19,151 nt of DNA, from positions 1 to 19,151 of the forward strand of contig JAKSMY010000039.1 of the NCBI GenBank assembly GCA_024400275.1. The letters are read 5' to 3'. The notes beneath the pieces were generated by a model, which was given only the letters and a program-made list of their open reading frames with translations, had not been told where the DNA came from and searched no databases. The position numbers and the translations under genes are program-made. Numbering within the stretch: position 1 is the first letter of the stretch; every line of letters begins with the position of its first letter. The DNA is from Paludibacteraceae bacterium (GTDB lineage: Bacteria > Bacteroidota > Bacteroidia > Bacteroidales > Paludibacteraceae). Positions 1-8,295 of this stretch are shown piece by piece.

Positions 1-933
1 GGTTGTTGTCTTGTGAATAGAAAGCGATGCATCTACAAAGGCGACATAAGAAGTAGCATTGCCCCATGTTTGGGTGTTGTATTCACGAGCCGTTGCTGAA
101 ATAGTAATCACCCAATCTGCACCTTCTGCATCGTTGAGAAACGAACAACCTAAAGGATTCAGTTCTCCTTTGATACCCTTTGTGAGTGCGGGATAATTTC
201 CTGTCAAAGTAACTGCTTGGCAGGTTAAATAAACAGCAATGCCATTCTTTAACTCATTCTGCCATTGTTGATATTGCTTACGCAATTCGTTTACTTCGGA
301 TAGTGCAATATCTTCATCTTCTAAAGTGGCATCTATTGCCAACATTATTTTTTGGTCATTTTCAATATCTGAAAAAAGCGTGTTGAGAGTCGTTAGTTGT
401 TGCTTTGCTTCGCTCTTATTACCATTGGCAACCATATCAGAAATTGTTGCTAATCCCATTTCTATCTTGGTTGTATTAACCGTGATACGTTTGCCCAACT
501 TACGCAACAAGTCGGCAGTCTTAACATACGCAAAAGCCATCACATCGCCTGTCTTGGCATTATGCCACGTGTCTATACTCATACCGGGAATATCTTTTAT
601 TCCACTTTCGGTAATCGTTCCTGAGCGAAAAACGTCTGTCGTTTGTACCGACTGATTACGTTGCTGATTTTCCAAATAGCGTTCCGTCGTTTGATTAACA
701 GTTACCACAATAGAAGAGACTAACTCTGCACGAGCTGAATTTTTCAAACGAGAAAAAACAGTTTCTACCGATTCGCTTTTCTCCAAATGAGCAAAGGCGA
801 ACCCTGTATAATAGGTTGATGCAGGATACACCATCTCCCGCCGATGAGCATCTGTCCAATCGGGAGCAGGAGATGATTGTGCCACAAGCAGTTGTGCAAC
901 AAATAATAAGATGAGAACTAATCCTTGTCTCAT
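1..933 (-). CDS. Exported LPP20-like protein, 3' end outside window
   Basis: The minus strand is open from an ATG at 933 to base 1 (311 codons, no stop), so the C-terminus lies outside the window. Residues 1-19 form a signal peptide (basic MRQ, hydrophobic LVLILLFVAQLLVAQ). The mature start SSPAPDW, the segment around residues 32-43 (MVYPASTYYTGF), the SARAEL helix and the strand SSIVVTVNQ resemble the LPP20 family of bacterial envelope proteins. A second strand-helix unit (DVMAFAYVKTADLLRKL) follows near residues 130-146, then a helical Lys/Glu/Gln-rich stretch. Residues 220-311 look like a separate beta-rich domain. It starts 6 bp after the stop of the gene at 940-1623, so the two are almost certainly co-transcribed. 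The molecular role is unknown; the LPP20 assignment rests on pattern only. Confidence 0.85.
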   Translation of the reverse strand, partial: MRQGLVLILLFVAQLLVAQSSPAPDWTDAHRREMVYPASTYYTGFAFAHLEKSESVETVFSRLKNSARAELVSSIVVTVNQTTERYLENQQRNQSVQTTDVFRSGTITESGIKDIPGMSIDTWHNAKTGDVMAFAYVKTADLLRKLGKRITVNTTKIEMGLATISDMVANGNKSEAKQQLTTLNTLFSDIENDQKIMLAIDATLEDEDIALSEVNELRKQYQQWQNELKNGIAVYLTCQAVTLTGNYPALTKGIKGELNPLGCSFLNDAEGADWVITISATAREYNTQTWGNATSYVAFVDASLSIHKTTT

Positions 934-939
934 AAGCGT

Positions 940-1623
940 TTATTTATCAAAGCCAAGAACCTTATCCAATTGATTATGTAAATCTTCGCCTTTTTTCTCT
1001 AATTCCTCACGAATAACTTTCTTGACGGCTTGTTTTGCCATATCGCCATTATAAGCGATGCGAACCATCACTTCTTTGTTTTTATTGGGTAAAGTGCGGT
1101 AGCACTCAACTACGGTAATAACTCGACCTATTGATTGGCTGATTAAATTCTTGCTTGCCATTACGGTTTTTGTAATTGAAGCTGCTTCGTCAGCAGATAG
1201 TTGTTCGTTGCCAACAGTATTTTCTATTAATGCTGTAACTTCTGTTTGGATTTGTCCTGCTAAATTGGTAATTGCCAGACTGGTTGCGGAAGTCTTGGCT
1301 GCGTCATAATTACCTGCAACAGATTGAGCATTTGCCATAATATACTTAGGATACAAATTCTCATCGTATTCAAATTCCATTAAATAACTGCGTTCCAATT
1401 GTTTCTCCAAAGGTAGCGCACCCGGAGTAACAACCCAACCTTCTTTGGCAAGGCGTTTTGCCTCTTTCTTAGTCGTTTTGGACACTTTTTCATTGAGGTC
1501 TTTCTTTGCCATCTTGGCAATCTCTTTACGCTCTTTACGAATTTCTTTTGCTTCTTGAACATCTGCAAAGCAAACACTACTTGCTATGATTAAGGACATA
1601 GCTACCGTTAAGATTTTTTTCAT
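940..1623 (-). CDS. Exported LPP20-like protein with charged N-terminal helix
   Basis: A protein of 227 residues. Residues 1-20 are a signal peptide (MKK, hydrophobic core, cut after VCFA). Residues 21-62 are a very Lys/Glu-rich helix (KEIRKERKEIAKMAKKD), probably extended or coiled coil. Residues 100-200 carry the helix-strand pattern of LPP20-like domains: an Ala-rich helix (AKTSATSLAITNLAGQIQTEV), a second helix, then strands (GRVITVVECYRTLP and EVMVRIAYN). It is the first gene of an operon with 1-933, which appears to have the same fold, so the pair may form an envelope complex. No Bacteroidota promoter is evident in the 100 bp upstream, just downstream of the RNA terminator at 1723-1748; read-through from that RNA is possible. 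The function is unknown. Confidence 0.8.
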   Translation of the reverse strand: MKKILTVAMSLIIASSVCFADVQEAKEIRKERKEIAKMAKKDLNEKVSKTTKKEAKRLAKEGWVVTPGALPLEKQLERSYLMEFEYDENLYPKYIMANAQSVAGNYDAAKTSATSLAITNLAGQIQTEVTALIENTVGNEQLSADEAASITKTVMASKNLISQSIGRVITVVECYRTLPNKNKEVMVRIAYNGDMAKQAVKKVIREELEKKGEDLHNQLDKVLGFDK

Positions 1624-1722
1624 ACTTTAATTAATTTGGTTTCATTTGCCTACTCACTTATGGCATTTTGGCTTACTCCTTATTGAACAATAACATATAT
1701 GCGCGTACATACGAGATACAAC

Positions 1723-1748
1723 AAAAAAGCGTGAACATTATTCACGCT
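1723..1748 (-). terminator. Rho-independent terminator of RNA copy 1
   Basis: On the minus strand the perfect 8-bp stem AGCGTGAA/TTCACGCT with a 5-nt loop runs directly into six T residues (1728-1723). It ends the RNA and separates it from the operon starting at 1623. Confidence 0.8.
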
Positions 1749-1995
1749 CATTCTCCATCACGGGTTCTACCAAAACCTTGTCCAAGAATAAACAAAAACG
1801 CCCACGCCGGTATATGTTCATACCAACGTAGAAAACGTTAAGTACATCAACATACCCCACAGGACGTTCACATCTTCTTGTTTCGGGGACAACTTTGGTA
1901 GATTTGTGATGCCAAAACAAGCGTCAATAAACGCCTTTTATTATGTCTGCCAACCCCGCCTAAGAGATACGACATAATCCCTCCGGCGTGATTTG
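1723..1995 (-). ncRNA. Structured RNA, copy 1, with own promoter and terminator
   Basis: Read on the minus strand from the promoter at 2001-2032, the region folds as follows. A 5' hairpin has perfect 8-bp arms at 1971-1978 and 1940-1947. A small GCGT/ACGC hairpin lies at 1921-1934. A rod about 135 nt long is closed by arms at 1887-1901 and 1767-1783 (CTACCAAA with TTTGGTAG, TTGTCC with GGACAA). Inside it are AACGTCC with GGGCGTT (one G-U pair valid only in minus-strand RNA), GGTATGTT with AACATATACC, and an AACGT/ACGTT tip. A perfect terminator hairpin ends it. The 60-codon frames here overlap the structure and resemble no protein. 6S RNA or the published Bacteroidales-1 RNA motif are candidate identities; I cannot confirm either. 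A similar RNA lies at 18280-18505. Confidence 0.72.
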
Positions 1996-2000
1996 CGTTG

Positions 2001-2032
2001 CAAAGATACAACAAAAATTTGATATATGCAAA
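2001..2032 (-). promoter_or_regulatory. Bacteroidota promoter of RNA copy 1
   Basis: On the minus strand TTTG (2032-2029) is followed by 20 bases and then TATCTTTG (2008-2001), matching the Bacteroidota -33/-7 consensus. Transcription would begin near 1995, just before the structured RNA. It lies immediately downstream of the terminator of the surface-protein operon, so the RNA is an independent unit. Confidence 0.75.
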
Positions 2033-2050
2033 TATTTTTACATTTTGCAT

Positions 2051-2083
2051 AAAAATCGCCTATCTATTAGGTGTAGATAGACG
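2051..2083 (-). terminator. Terminator of the four-gene surface operon
   Basis: Read on the minus strand, CGTCTATCT (2083-2075) pairs with AGATAGGCG (2065-2057). This is nine pairs including one G-U, with a 9-nt loop, followed by ATTTTT. It sits about 50 bases after the stop of the beta-barrel gene. Confidence 0.7.
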
Positions 2084-2131
2084 ATTAGTCGCGATTATTT
2101 GACCTATAGACCAAAATATCTTAGGTAAATG

Positions 2132-3034
2132 TTAATCGTACGCACATCGACAAGGTGCTACACGAGGAATCTCTGTGTGGAAGGCAAAGTAAACCTTGAT
2201 ACCGGCACTAATGTATTTAACGTGGTCCGAATAGGTATCTGTTAATGCATTTACTTTAATCTCTGGTACCGGATATTCCGTATTAAGAATGGGATCAACA
2301 TCAATGAGCCGTTCTTTGGACGGATTGTTGCTGTAGTTATTCCAAATGCCATAATCCAAATAAGCTTGCACACCTAATTTATTTTTATATCCAACATTCC
2401 ATTCATAGCCTATTTCTATGGATAATAATGCATTCAGTTTTGGCATGTTAGAATTCTCTTTGGCGTGGTACTCGTTGTTTTCCAACCGGCCTGTGGCAAG
2501 ATAGTCAGTGACCGGTACCCAAAAATCCGGATAATAAGCCGTAATATGAGCGTCTGCGACATCAATATGGCGTTTTTGAAAGAAAGGCATCATGAATTTG
2601 GCACCGATATTAACAGTCACGCCGTACGTGATAAAAGAAAGGTATATAGGTGCTTCCAATTGTATTTGGTGCTGATTCTCTTTATATTTGGCAGCGGTGA
2701 TGGTATAGTCCATCATCTCCGGATAATAGTCAGTGTTGGTATATTGCTCAAAATAATCGGGCAATGATTGTGTGGCTCCGGCATAGGCTATACCTGCTCC
2801 GAATTTAATACCTAATGCCGTTTGATTGGCAATAACCCCACGTGCTGTATAAGCCAAATCTATTCCTGTTGCCGCACCGGGTAGATTTTTTAGATTATCT
2901 TTTGTGTTGTATATAGCCACACCGGCATGGGCACCGATACTGAAATCGTGTATTTGTGCCATAGCGGCAGTGTGTCCCAATGCTATTATCAGAACACAAC
3001 AGATAAAATAATGTGTACAGTGATTTTTTATCAT
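2132..3034 (-). CDS. Outer-membrane beta-barrel protein, last gene of surface operon
   Basis: A 300-residue protein with a signal peptide (residues 1-27, ending AAMAQ) and alternating hydrophobic/polar strands rich in Gly and Tyr throughout (FSIGAHAGVAIY, ALGIKFGAGIAY, LGVQAYLDYGIW, YISAGIKVYFAF). This is typical of the small Bacteroidota outer-membrane barrels (PorT/PorP-like porin families). The final strand SAGIKVYFAF is followed by an unusual 15-residue tail with two cysteines (CRC) instead of ending on the aromatic residue. Its ATG overlaps the stop of the T9SS-domain gene by 4 bp (ATGA), so translation is coupled. In Bacteroidota, T9SS adhesins such as SprB are often encoded beside a barrel partner (SprF/PorP), and a similar role is inferred here. 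The exact family is not certain. Confidence 0.8.
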   Translation of the reverse strand: MIKNHCTHYFICCVLIIALGHTAAMAQIHDFSIGAHAGVAIYNTKDNLKNLPGAATGIDLAYTARGVIANQTALGIKFGAGIAYAGATQSLPDYFEQYTNTDYYPEMMDYTITAAKYKENQHQIQLEAPIYLSFITYGVTVNIGAKFMMPFFQKRHIDVADAHITAYYPDFWVPVTDYLATGRLENNEYHAKENSNMPKLNALLSIEIGYEWNVGYKNKLGVQAYLDYGIWNNYSNNPSKERLIDVDPILNTEYPVPEIKVNALTDTYSDHVKYISAGIKVYFAFHTEIPRVAPCRCAYD

Positions 3035-3828
3035 TGTCGCACTAAGTATCTAAGCACTTCCTTGTCCTCGTCAGATAGTACTTGCACTTCGTACACGCCG
3101 GTACAAGGATATGCCGTTAGCAAGTACTCTTCCGCCCCACAAGTGACATGCTCTGAAAGCAATTGACCGGTGACAGAGAATACGCGTATTTCTGTTTGTA
3201 TATCGGGATTGAGTCCAACCAAACTCATTGTTCCTCGAGGAGACGCTACATTAGGAATTAGACGAACCACACGTCCCGGTTTTTCATTAGAGATGAAAGA
3301 TATTAGTTCTGTTCTTGATAATCCGTGACAATACAGTTCATTATCTGTTTTGATGTCAACCAAGGCGTAATAAATTCCGGTTTGTTGCAGATTCTTATCC
3401 AAAGTAAACGAATATCCTTCTCCCAAATAAGCATCTTGAGGGTCACTTGTATCCGGATTTTCTAAACTATCCACGTTCCCTACTACGCGGTACCAACGCA
3501 CGCGTTCAGGCGAGATGTCATAATGCATATCTTGGATAATCTGCCGTACATTTAGCATTAAAATCCAATCGTAGCGATTAACGAGTGGCAGTTCTGCATA
3601 ATCACCGCATCTATCGTGAAAATAAGCAATATATACGGCATCTTCGTTTACTTGTACTTGTCGTACGGAATCCGTAGAACCATCTGACCAATGGGTGAAA
3701 ATAAAGTTTGGTATAGGTTTGGCACTTATTTCTATCCAATCACCACACTCCACCTCCATGGTTATCACTTGAGCCGTGATAACCATAGTGGTGAAAAGAG
3801 TGAAGAAGATGAGACAAATGCGTTTCAT
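3031..3828 (-). CDS. Secreted protein: half InlB-like repeat, middle domain, T9SS sorting domain
   Basis: A protein of 265 residues. Residues 1-20 are a signal peptide ending ITAQ. Residues 21-72 are the later part of an InlB-like repeat (ECGDWIEISAKP, FIFTHWSDG, AVYIAYFHD) that lacks the usual opening strands. Residues 73-182 are an unrecognised domain (MLNVRQIIQDM, RVRWYRVVGN, GIYYALVDI). Residues 186-265 look like a type A T9SS sorting domain: RLIPNVASPRGTMSLVGL in place of the canonical PNP start, EIRVFSVTGQLL, then TGVYEVQVL and LRYLVRQ at the C-terminus. It is the only member of the operon with this signal, so it would be the one exported across the outer membrane and anchored. It starts 19 bp after the upstream repeat gene and overlaps the barrel gene by 4 bp. 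Confidence 0.82.
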   Translation of the reverse strand: MKRICLIFFTLFTTMVITAQVITMEVECGDWIEISAKPIPNFIFTHWSDGSTDSVRQVQVNEDAVYIAYFHDRCGDYAELPLVNRYDWILMLNVRQIIQDMHYDISPERVRWYRVVGNVDSLENPDTSDPQDAYLGEGYSFTLDKNLQQTGIYYALVDIKTDNELYCHGLSRTELISFISNEKPGRVVRLIPNVASPRGTMSLVGLNPDIQTEIRVFSVTGQLLSEHVTCGAEEYLLTAYPCTGVYEVQVLSDEDKEVLRYLVRQ

Positions 3829-3847
3829 AACTCACAATAATGAAATT

Positions 3848-4801
3848 CTATTTCTTATTGCCGGTTACACTACCTTGAGTGGTATCACCCGTTTGCGTCT
3901 TGATGGTAATGGTATATTTAATCTTCTCAAACTTGGCTACTAAGTTTTTATCACCTAAAGGCATGTTGAATGTGTAGTCTTTGTCAGAAGAAACAAGCAC
4001 ATTGTTTTCGTACCATCCTAAGAACTTATAGCAGTTGTCTGTGATGGTGTAAGATACGGTAACAGATTGGTTATAGGTGTAGTCTCCACCACCGCTGACT
4101 GTAGCAACTTCGGCAGGAATAGCACTAACGGTTACAGTGTATTGGTTGATTGTTTCTTTGAACTTAGCGGTATAAGTATGCACGCCTGTTACAGGAACAA
4201 TCGTTTCTGTCCATCCATCAAACGAATAAGTCTTGCCTGCGTCCGGATTGGGTTTTACCGGTGTAGTACCGCTATACGCAGGTGTTGTGCCATATTCCCA
4301 CTCGCTCTTCTGCAATTGGCTACCGTCTTCATTTTGGAAGATAATGATATATTTGTTCTTCGTTTGGTCAAATTGAGCTACATAAGTTTGCTCGCCCGTA
4401 ACCGTGGTAATAGTGGGATCCCAACCAGCGAAGGTGTATGTCCATTCAGCAGTGGCAGGTTTGGTAGGTGTATCACCATGATAAGTAGGTGTCTCGCCAT
4501 AGTCATAAACTTTCTTCTCAAGTTCCGTACCATCGTAATTCTGGAATGTTATAGGGAAGGAGTCAATTTCAAAAACTGCTACAAACACAGAGTCTGAATT
4601 GACATCAATCGTGAGTGTGGTAGCTGTACTGACCTTCACATTGTTTACTCGCCACTCGAGGAAGTGATAACCCGTCTCGGGAGTAGCAACCATTTCTACT
4701 TTGTCTCCGCAATCAGCAGTTACCTTTACTTCTGCTTGTCCCTGCGCCCACAGCGAAGTCATGGTAAAGAGCGCAAGAAGGAATAGAATTGTTTTTTTCA
4801 T
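3848..4801 (-). CDS. Secreted InlB / Listeria-Bacteroides repeat protein, no sorting domain
   Basis: A protein of 317 residues. Residues 1-20 are a signal peptide ending LWAQ. Residues 23-79 are the later part of an InlB-like repeat (DCGDKVEMVATPETGYHFLEW ... VFVAVFE split over 30-78). Residues 82-145 and 152-215 are two Listeria-Bacteroides (Flg_new) repeats with the ITFQNYDG, YGETP, YTFAGW and YVAQF landmarks. Residues 221-292 are a complete divergent InlB repeat (YTVTVSA, GGGDYTYNQSV, YKFLGWY, LVAKFE). Residues 296-317 start another repeat (YTITIKTQTG ... GSVTGN) that stops after KK. No T9SS or lipoprotein signal is present. It lies 12 bp after the 1118-residue gene. It is probably a structural subunit of a cell-surface assembly; the role is inferred. 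Confidence 0.85.
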   Translation of the reverse strand: MKKTILFLLALFTMTSLWAQGQAEVKVTADCGDKVEMVATPETGYHFLEWRVNNVKVSTATTLTIDVNSDSVFVAVFEIDSFPITFQNYDGTELEKKVYDYGETPTYHGDTPTKPATAEWTYTFAGWDPTITTVTGEQTYVAQFDQTKNKYIIIFQNEDGSQLQKSEWEYGTTPAYSGTTPVKPNPDAGKTYSFDGWTETIVPVTGVHTYTAKFKETINQYTVTVSAIPAEVATVSGGGDYTYNQSVTVSYTITDNCYKFLGWYENNVLVSSDKDYTFNMPLGDKNLVAKFEKIKYTITIKTQTGDTTQGSVTGNKK

Positions 4802-4813
4802 AATGTAATTATT

Positions 4814-7800
4814 TTAGGGGTTAGAAATAATATTTCCAGTGACGCTACCTTTTGTAGTAGTATTGTCTTTGGTTCTGATTGTAATGACATACGGTATTTT
4901 TTCAAAAATAGCCGTCATTGTTTTTTCTTCTGTAACTTCAAAAGTACGTACAGGATTGGTGTCGCCGTCCTCTTCCCATTTAACAAATCGCCAACAATCA
5001 GCAGGGGTGGCGGTAATGGTGGCTGTATCTTTGCACCAGTACTGTTGACCTCCGGTTACATTTCCTTCGCCTACTTGCTCGGTGGTAATTGTAAATGGTT
5101 CTCCAACAAAGATGGGTTGAATGGTAAAGTCGTCCTCTCCGACTGTAAAAATACGTGGATTATTGGTCTTGTCGTCTGACCATTTTACAAACTCTGCACA
5201 TTCGGTATTGTAAACCCGCACCGTAATCTGGTCTCCATGATAATAGGTGCCTATTTGCGTTGGATAATTTTCAATGTAATATGTGATGTTTCTATCTGTA
5301 TAGTCATTACGTTGTTCGATATTCATAGTGCCGTCACCATATAAATCGACATTAAAATTCGTAATCACTTTGACACTATCGTAACCATAACAAGGACCAA
5401 GGGCTTGGAAACTGATATCGTCTAAGGCAAAGTCATTACCTTTTCCATCTGTATTTTGATTCTTGATAGTTAAGACCGCAGTTGTTTCGCTGCCGCTATC
5501 CCATAGTTCATAATAGCGTCCCCATTTGCCACGAACATTTGGAGCATTTGCAACGGGACCTAATTGCTCACCATTTACAAAGAATTGGAATTTGGCATAA
5601 CTATTCTTATCAAAACTGGACTTAAGTGATAGGAACCAAGCGGAAAAGATATAGTCAGTATTCGGGGTGACAGAAACCGTTTGTTGCCAAATAATATTGT
5701 CAGGAGTGTCAAATCCATCCATAATCATCATATATCCTTCTGCATTACCTTTGGTGTGGTCGTAATAGTTATCCGAACTCCACATTTCGTTGGTATTGTG
5801 TGCAATGATGTATTTTCCGTATGTGCCACCTTCAGTAGACCAATTGGCATCTGTGGAGAATGTTGGATTAGTGCCTGCTGGACTACCTGTTTTACCCAAT
5901 TCAAAATCTCCATTTGTGATGGCATTTGCTGCGGCACTGTTATAACTCTTTATATGGAAAACGGTCGTTGTATCAGGGAATGCTTCGGGTTGGTCTGACC
6001 ATTCACTGGATAGTGCATGTTCGTTATCCCAAGCGTAATAGTCTGCTCCACCTACCCACACTTGTGTAGTGCATTTGTAGTTTACAATTTGATCTTCACA
6101 AACTTCAATATTCGGATTAGGAAGCATTCCTAAGTGCAATACGGAGTCACAATCGTCAGCCACATAAGTTCCTGCTACAGTGTAATCTTTTCCGTGCCAC
6201 GTATAAACATCTCCTTCACAGATGGTTTTTGCCAAATGTTTACCATCAGCTGGAATGTCTTGTACGATGAGATGTAAGGTGAGTGTACTATCGCAACCGC
6301 AGTAGTTTTTAAGGGTAACAGAAACGTCTTGTGTTGTGGTATAACTTGTTTCTGTATAGCGCCAGTAGTAACTTTCTCCCTTGTTGATGGTAACATTTTC
6401 GACACCTTCGGTAGGACTGCTTTCTACAACGTGCAATGTTACCAAACTATCGCAGCCTAACGCAGTTTTGTATATACGAGTACGGGTAGCAGGACCATAA
6501 AAAGTCTCACCCCATGCGGTTACGCTCGTTTTACCTTCGTTGTGACAAATGCCCACAATTGTGTCTCCGGTGGCTTCTCCGCAAACGGTAAGATTCAGTA
6601 CACCTATAGAGTCGCAACCATACACGTTGGCAATTGTGTCGCGGTAAACACCTGTTTTTTGATACAACTTACCAAACCACTCATAACTTTCGCCAAAATC
6701 AATATTTGCGTAGGTGGTGCTATTCGTCGCATCTTTACGTACAACGTAATTGGAGATGGTATAGTAACGGCTAGAGCCGTCAATCTTTATAGTTGGAGAC
6801 TGATATTTGAGTGTGGTAGAAGAACTGGTAGTTGATTTATCTCGCCAATAATATGTGGTTCCTTTACAATAATAACTGGAAGTATCTCCGTTTAATATCA
6901 AATAGTCAATCTGCTTGGGACAGCCTGAATCATCATACACTTGCGTTGTATCAAAATAAATGCCGGGTAAGGAATATTTCTTTCCGTTCCATGTGTATTG
7001 CTCATGCTGGAGCAAGTTTAGGCGATAGGTGTATTCGGTGTATGTGGGCTCCTGAACGGTAAGGTTTAAGTAATACTTAATGCCATCTTTAGTTGTACTT
7101 GTATTTTTGGAGGTAGTATATTTGTTATATAATGCCCCGTTGATGTACCAATAGAAAGTGTCTCCCTTACAAATAGTGGCTGTTATGTCTGTCGGCGTGT
7201 TTTTTAATAGATGCAACGTGACAATACTATCGCATCCGGTGACAACGGAAGATGTTTGATAAGTATAATCTCCCGGAGTGTCGTATGTTTTACCGTTCCA
7301 TGTGTAGGTTTCTCCTTCTCCGATGGTATGTGTTTCGCTTGTGCGCTGAATGGGGTTGACTATTAAATGAAGCATGCAGATAGAGTCTGTGCCCTGTTGG
7401 TTTTTCTTCACGACACTCGCATCCGTGGTTTGCGAATAAGTTTTTCCATCGGCACTCCATGTATAGGTTTCTCCTTCACAAATAGTTTTGTTGATGACAC
7501 TGCCGGAAGTAGTCTCTTTGACATGCAAGGTGACAATACTATCGCAGCCTTCCGATGTCTTGTATGTTTTTTGCCGAGTTGCTTCTGTAGTAAATGTTTC
7601 TCCCCAAACGGTGACGCTTTGTCCTTTAAGGAAATATGCGGTTGTGTCCCCCACGATATCTTCAGGACAATCCACTAAAGGTGTTCCTGTAATGGTGATG
7701 TGGAAGAAATATACAGCTCCACCTCCACTACTTTTAACTAAAATAGATGATATGGTGTTCTCCGTGACATCGGTGGGAACGGTAATAACAACGTTTCTTT

Positions 7801-8170
7801 CCGCAGAGGATGCCATTGTATGTATAGTTTTATCGCCTGTACCGTTGATGTTAATTACAAGAGGGCGACTAGAAGCAGACCCATATTGGATGATTATCTG
7901 TACATCTTTATACAAGGTCAAATTGATAGGGTTGGCAAAAGTAATTGTACATTCTCCGGCAGAACCGCTAGTTAAATAGGCAGAAGAAAAACCTTCTCCC
8001 CAAGTTGGCATAGAGGTTGTAAAAGAACCTTTATTTGAAGAAGTAGTAGCACCAGTTGGATTTTCTTTATAATCTGTTTCGTAAATAATGTCAGCATACA
8101 ACGCTACAGAGAACCATAGCAATATGGCACTTACATAAATTTTTATATATTTGAAAGGTGTCAAAAACAT
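4814..8170 (-). CDS. Large secreted repeat protein (CDSxVTLHL repeats, jelly-roll, InlB repeats)
   Basis: A 1118-residue protein and first gene of the surface operon. Residues 1-26 are a signal peptide (hydrophobic VSAILLWFSVALYA). Residues 27-162 form a beta domain. Residues 165-685 hold about nine degenerate units of 50-100 residues. Each carries a turn such as CEGETYTWNGK and closes on GCDSIVTLHL or a variant (clear ones near 208, 312, 518, 572, 625, 673). The paired Cys may form disulphides. Residues 750-922 look like a jelly-roll carbohydrate-binding-type domain (TNGDFE ... NDFALDDISF). Residues 935-1092 contain two InlB-like repeats (EFVKWSDD, RFVKWEEDG, TAIFEK). Residues 1094-1118 open a third repeat (YVITIRT ... 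GSVTGN) that ends at once. There is no T9SS sorting domain despite the adhesin-like build, which is odd unless the next proteins supply it. Confidence 0.85.
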   Translation of the reverse strand: MFLTPFKYIKIYVSAILLWFSVALYADIIYETDYKENPTGATTSSNKGSFTTSMPTWGEGFSSAYLTSGSAGECTITFANPINLTLYKDVQIIIQYGSASSRPLVININGTGDKTIHTMASSAERNVVITVPTDVTENTISSILVKSSGGGAVYFFHITITGTPLVDCPEDIVGDTTAYFLKGQSVTVWGETFTTEATRQKTYKTSEGCDSIVTLHVKETTSGSVINKTICEGETYTWSADGKTYSQTTDASVVKKNQQGTDSICMLHLIVNPIQRTSETHTIGEGETYTWNGKTYDTPGDYTYQTSSVVTGCDSIVTLHLLKNTPTDITATICKGDTFYWYINGALYNKYTTSKNTSTTKDGIKYYLNLTVQEPTYTEYTYRLNLLQHEQYTWNGKKYSLPGIYFDTTQVYDDSGCPKQIDYLILNGDTSSYYCKGTTYYWRDKSTTSSSTTLKYQSPTIKIDGSSRYYTISNYVVRKDATNSTTYANIDFGESYEWFGKLYQKTGVYRDTIANVYGCDSIGVLNLTVCGEATGDTIVGICHNEGKTSVTAWGETFYGPATRTRIYKTALGCDSLVTLHVVESSPTEGVENVTINKGESYYWRYTETSYTTTQDVSVTLKNYCGCDSTLTLHLIVQDIPADGKHLAKTICEGDVYTWHGKDYTVAGTYVADDCDSVLHLGMLPNPNIEVCEDQIVNYKCTTQVWVGGADYYAWDNEHALSSEWSDQPEAFPDTTTVFHIKSYNSAAANAITNGDFELGKTGSPAGTNPTFSTDANWSTEGGTYGKYIIAHNTNEMWSSDNYYDHTKGNAEGYMMIMDGFDTPDNIIWQQTVSVTPNTDYIFSAWFLSLKSSFDKNSYAKFQFFVNGEQLGPVANAPNVRGKWGRYYELWDSGSETTAVLTIKNQNTDGKGNDFALDDISFQALGPCYGYDSVKVITNFNVDLYGDGTMNIEQRNDYTDRNITYYIENYPTQIGTYYHGDQITVRVYNTECAEFVKWSDDKTNNPRIFTVGEDDFTIQPIFVGEPFTITTEQVGEGNVTGGQQYWCKDTATITATPADCWRFVKWEEDGDTNPVRTFEVTEEKTMTAIFEKIPYVITIRTKDNTTTKGSVTGNIISNP

Positions 8171-8202
8171 GTGCTTGCCTTCGTGGTTGTAGATTTACGA
8201 GA

Positions 8203-8233
8203 CAAAGGTATATATTTTTTTTCACACGCGCAA
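8203..8233 (-). promoter_or_regulatory. Promoter of the surface operon
   Basis: On the minus strand TTG (8233-8231) is followed by 20 bases and TACCTTTG (8210-8203), a good Bacteroidota -7 element. Transcription would start near 8196, giving a leader of about 25 bases before the ATG at 8170. Confidence 0.65.
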
Positions 8234-8295
8234 GCAATAAATAAAAAAAAGAAAGAATTTGCAGGAAAAAAGTCAATTTTTACACATTTAGTGCC

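Noticed and set aside
1723..1995. Riboswitch or leader of the gene at 940-1623, or a retron RNA
   Set aside because: It has its own promoter and a strong terminator about 100 bp before the gene. No reverse transcriptase is in the window, so the msd-like rod alone is not enough for a retron.
1738..2050. Two minus-strand 60-codon frames (1738-1920 and 1868-2050) as small genes
   Set aside because: They overlap each other, span the promoter or RNA helices, and look like no protein; the structured RNA explains the region better.
4801..4814. Frameshift or sequencing error joining the first two repeat proteins
   Set aside because: A clean stop, a spacer and a full signal peptide with its own ATG lie between them, and the second junction at 3828-3848 shows the same design.
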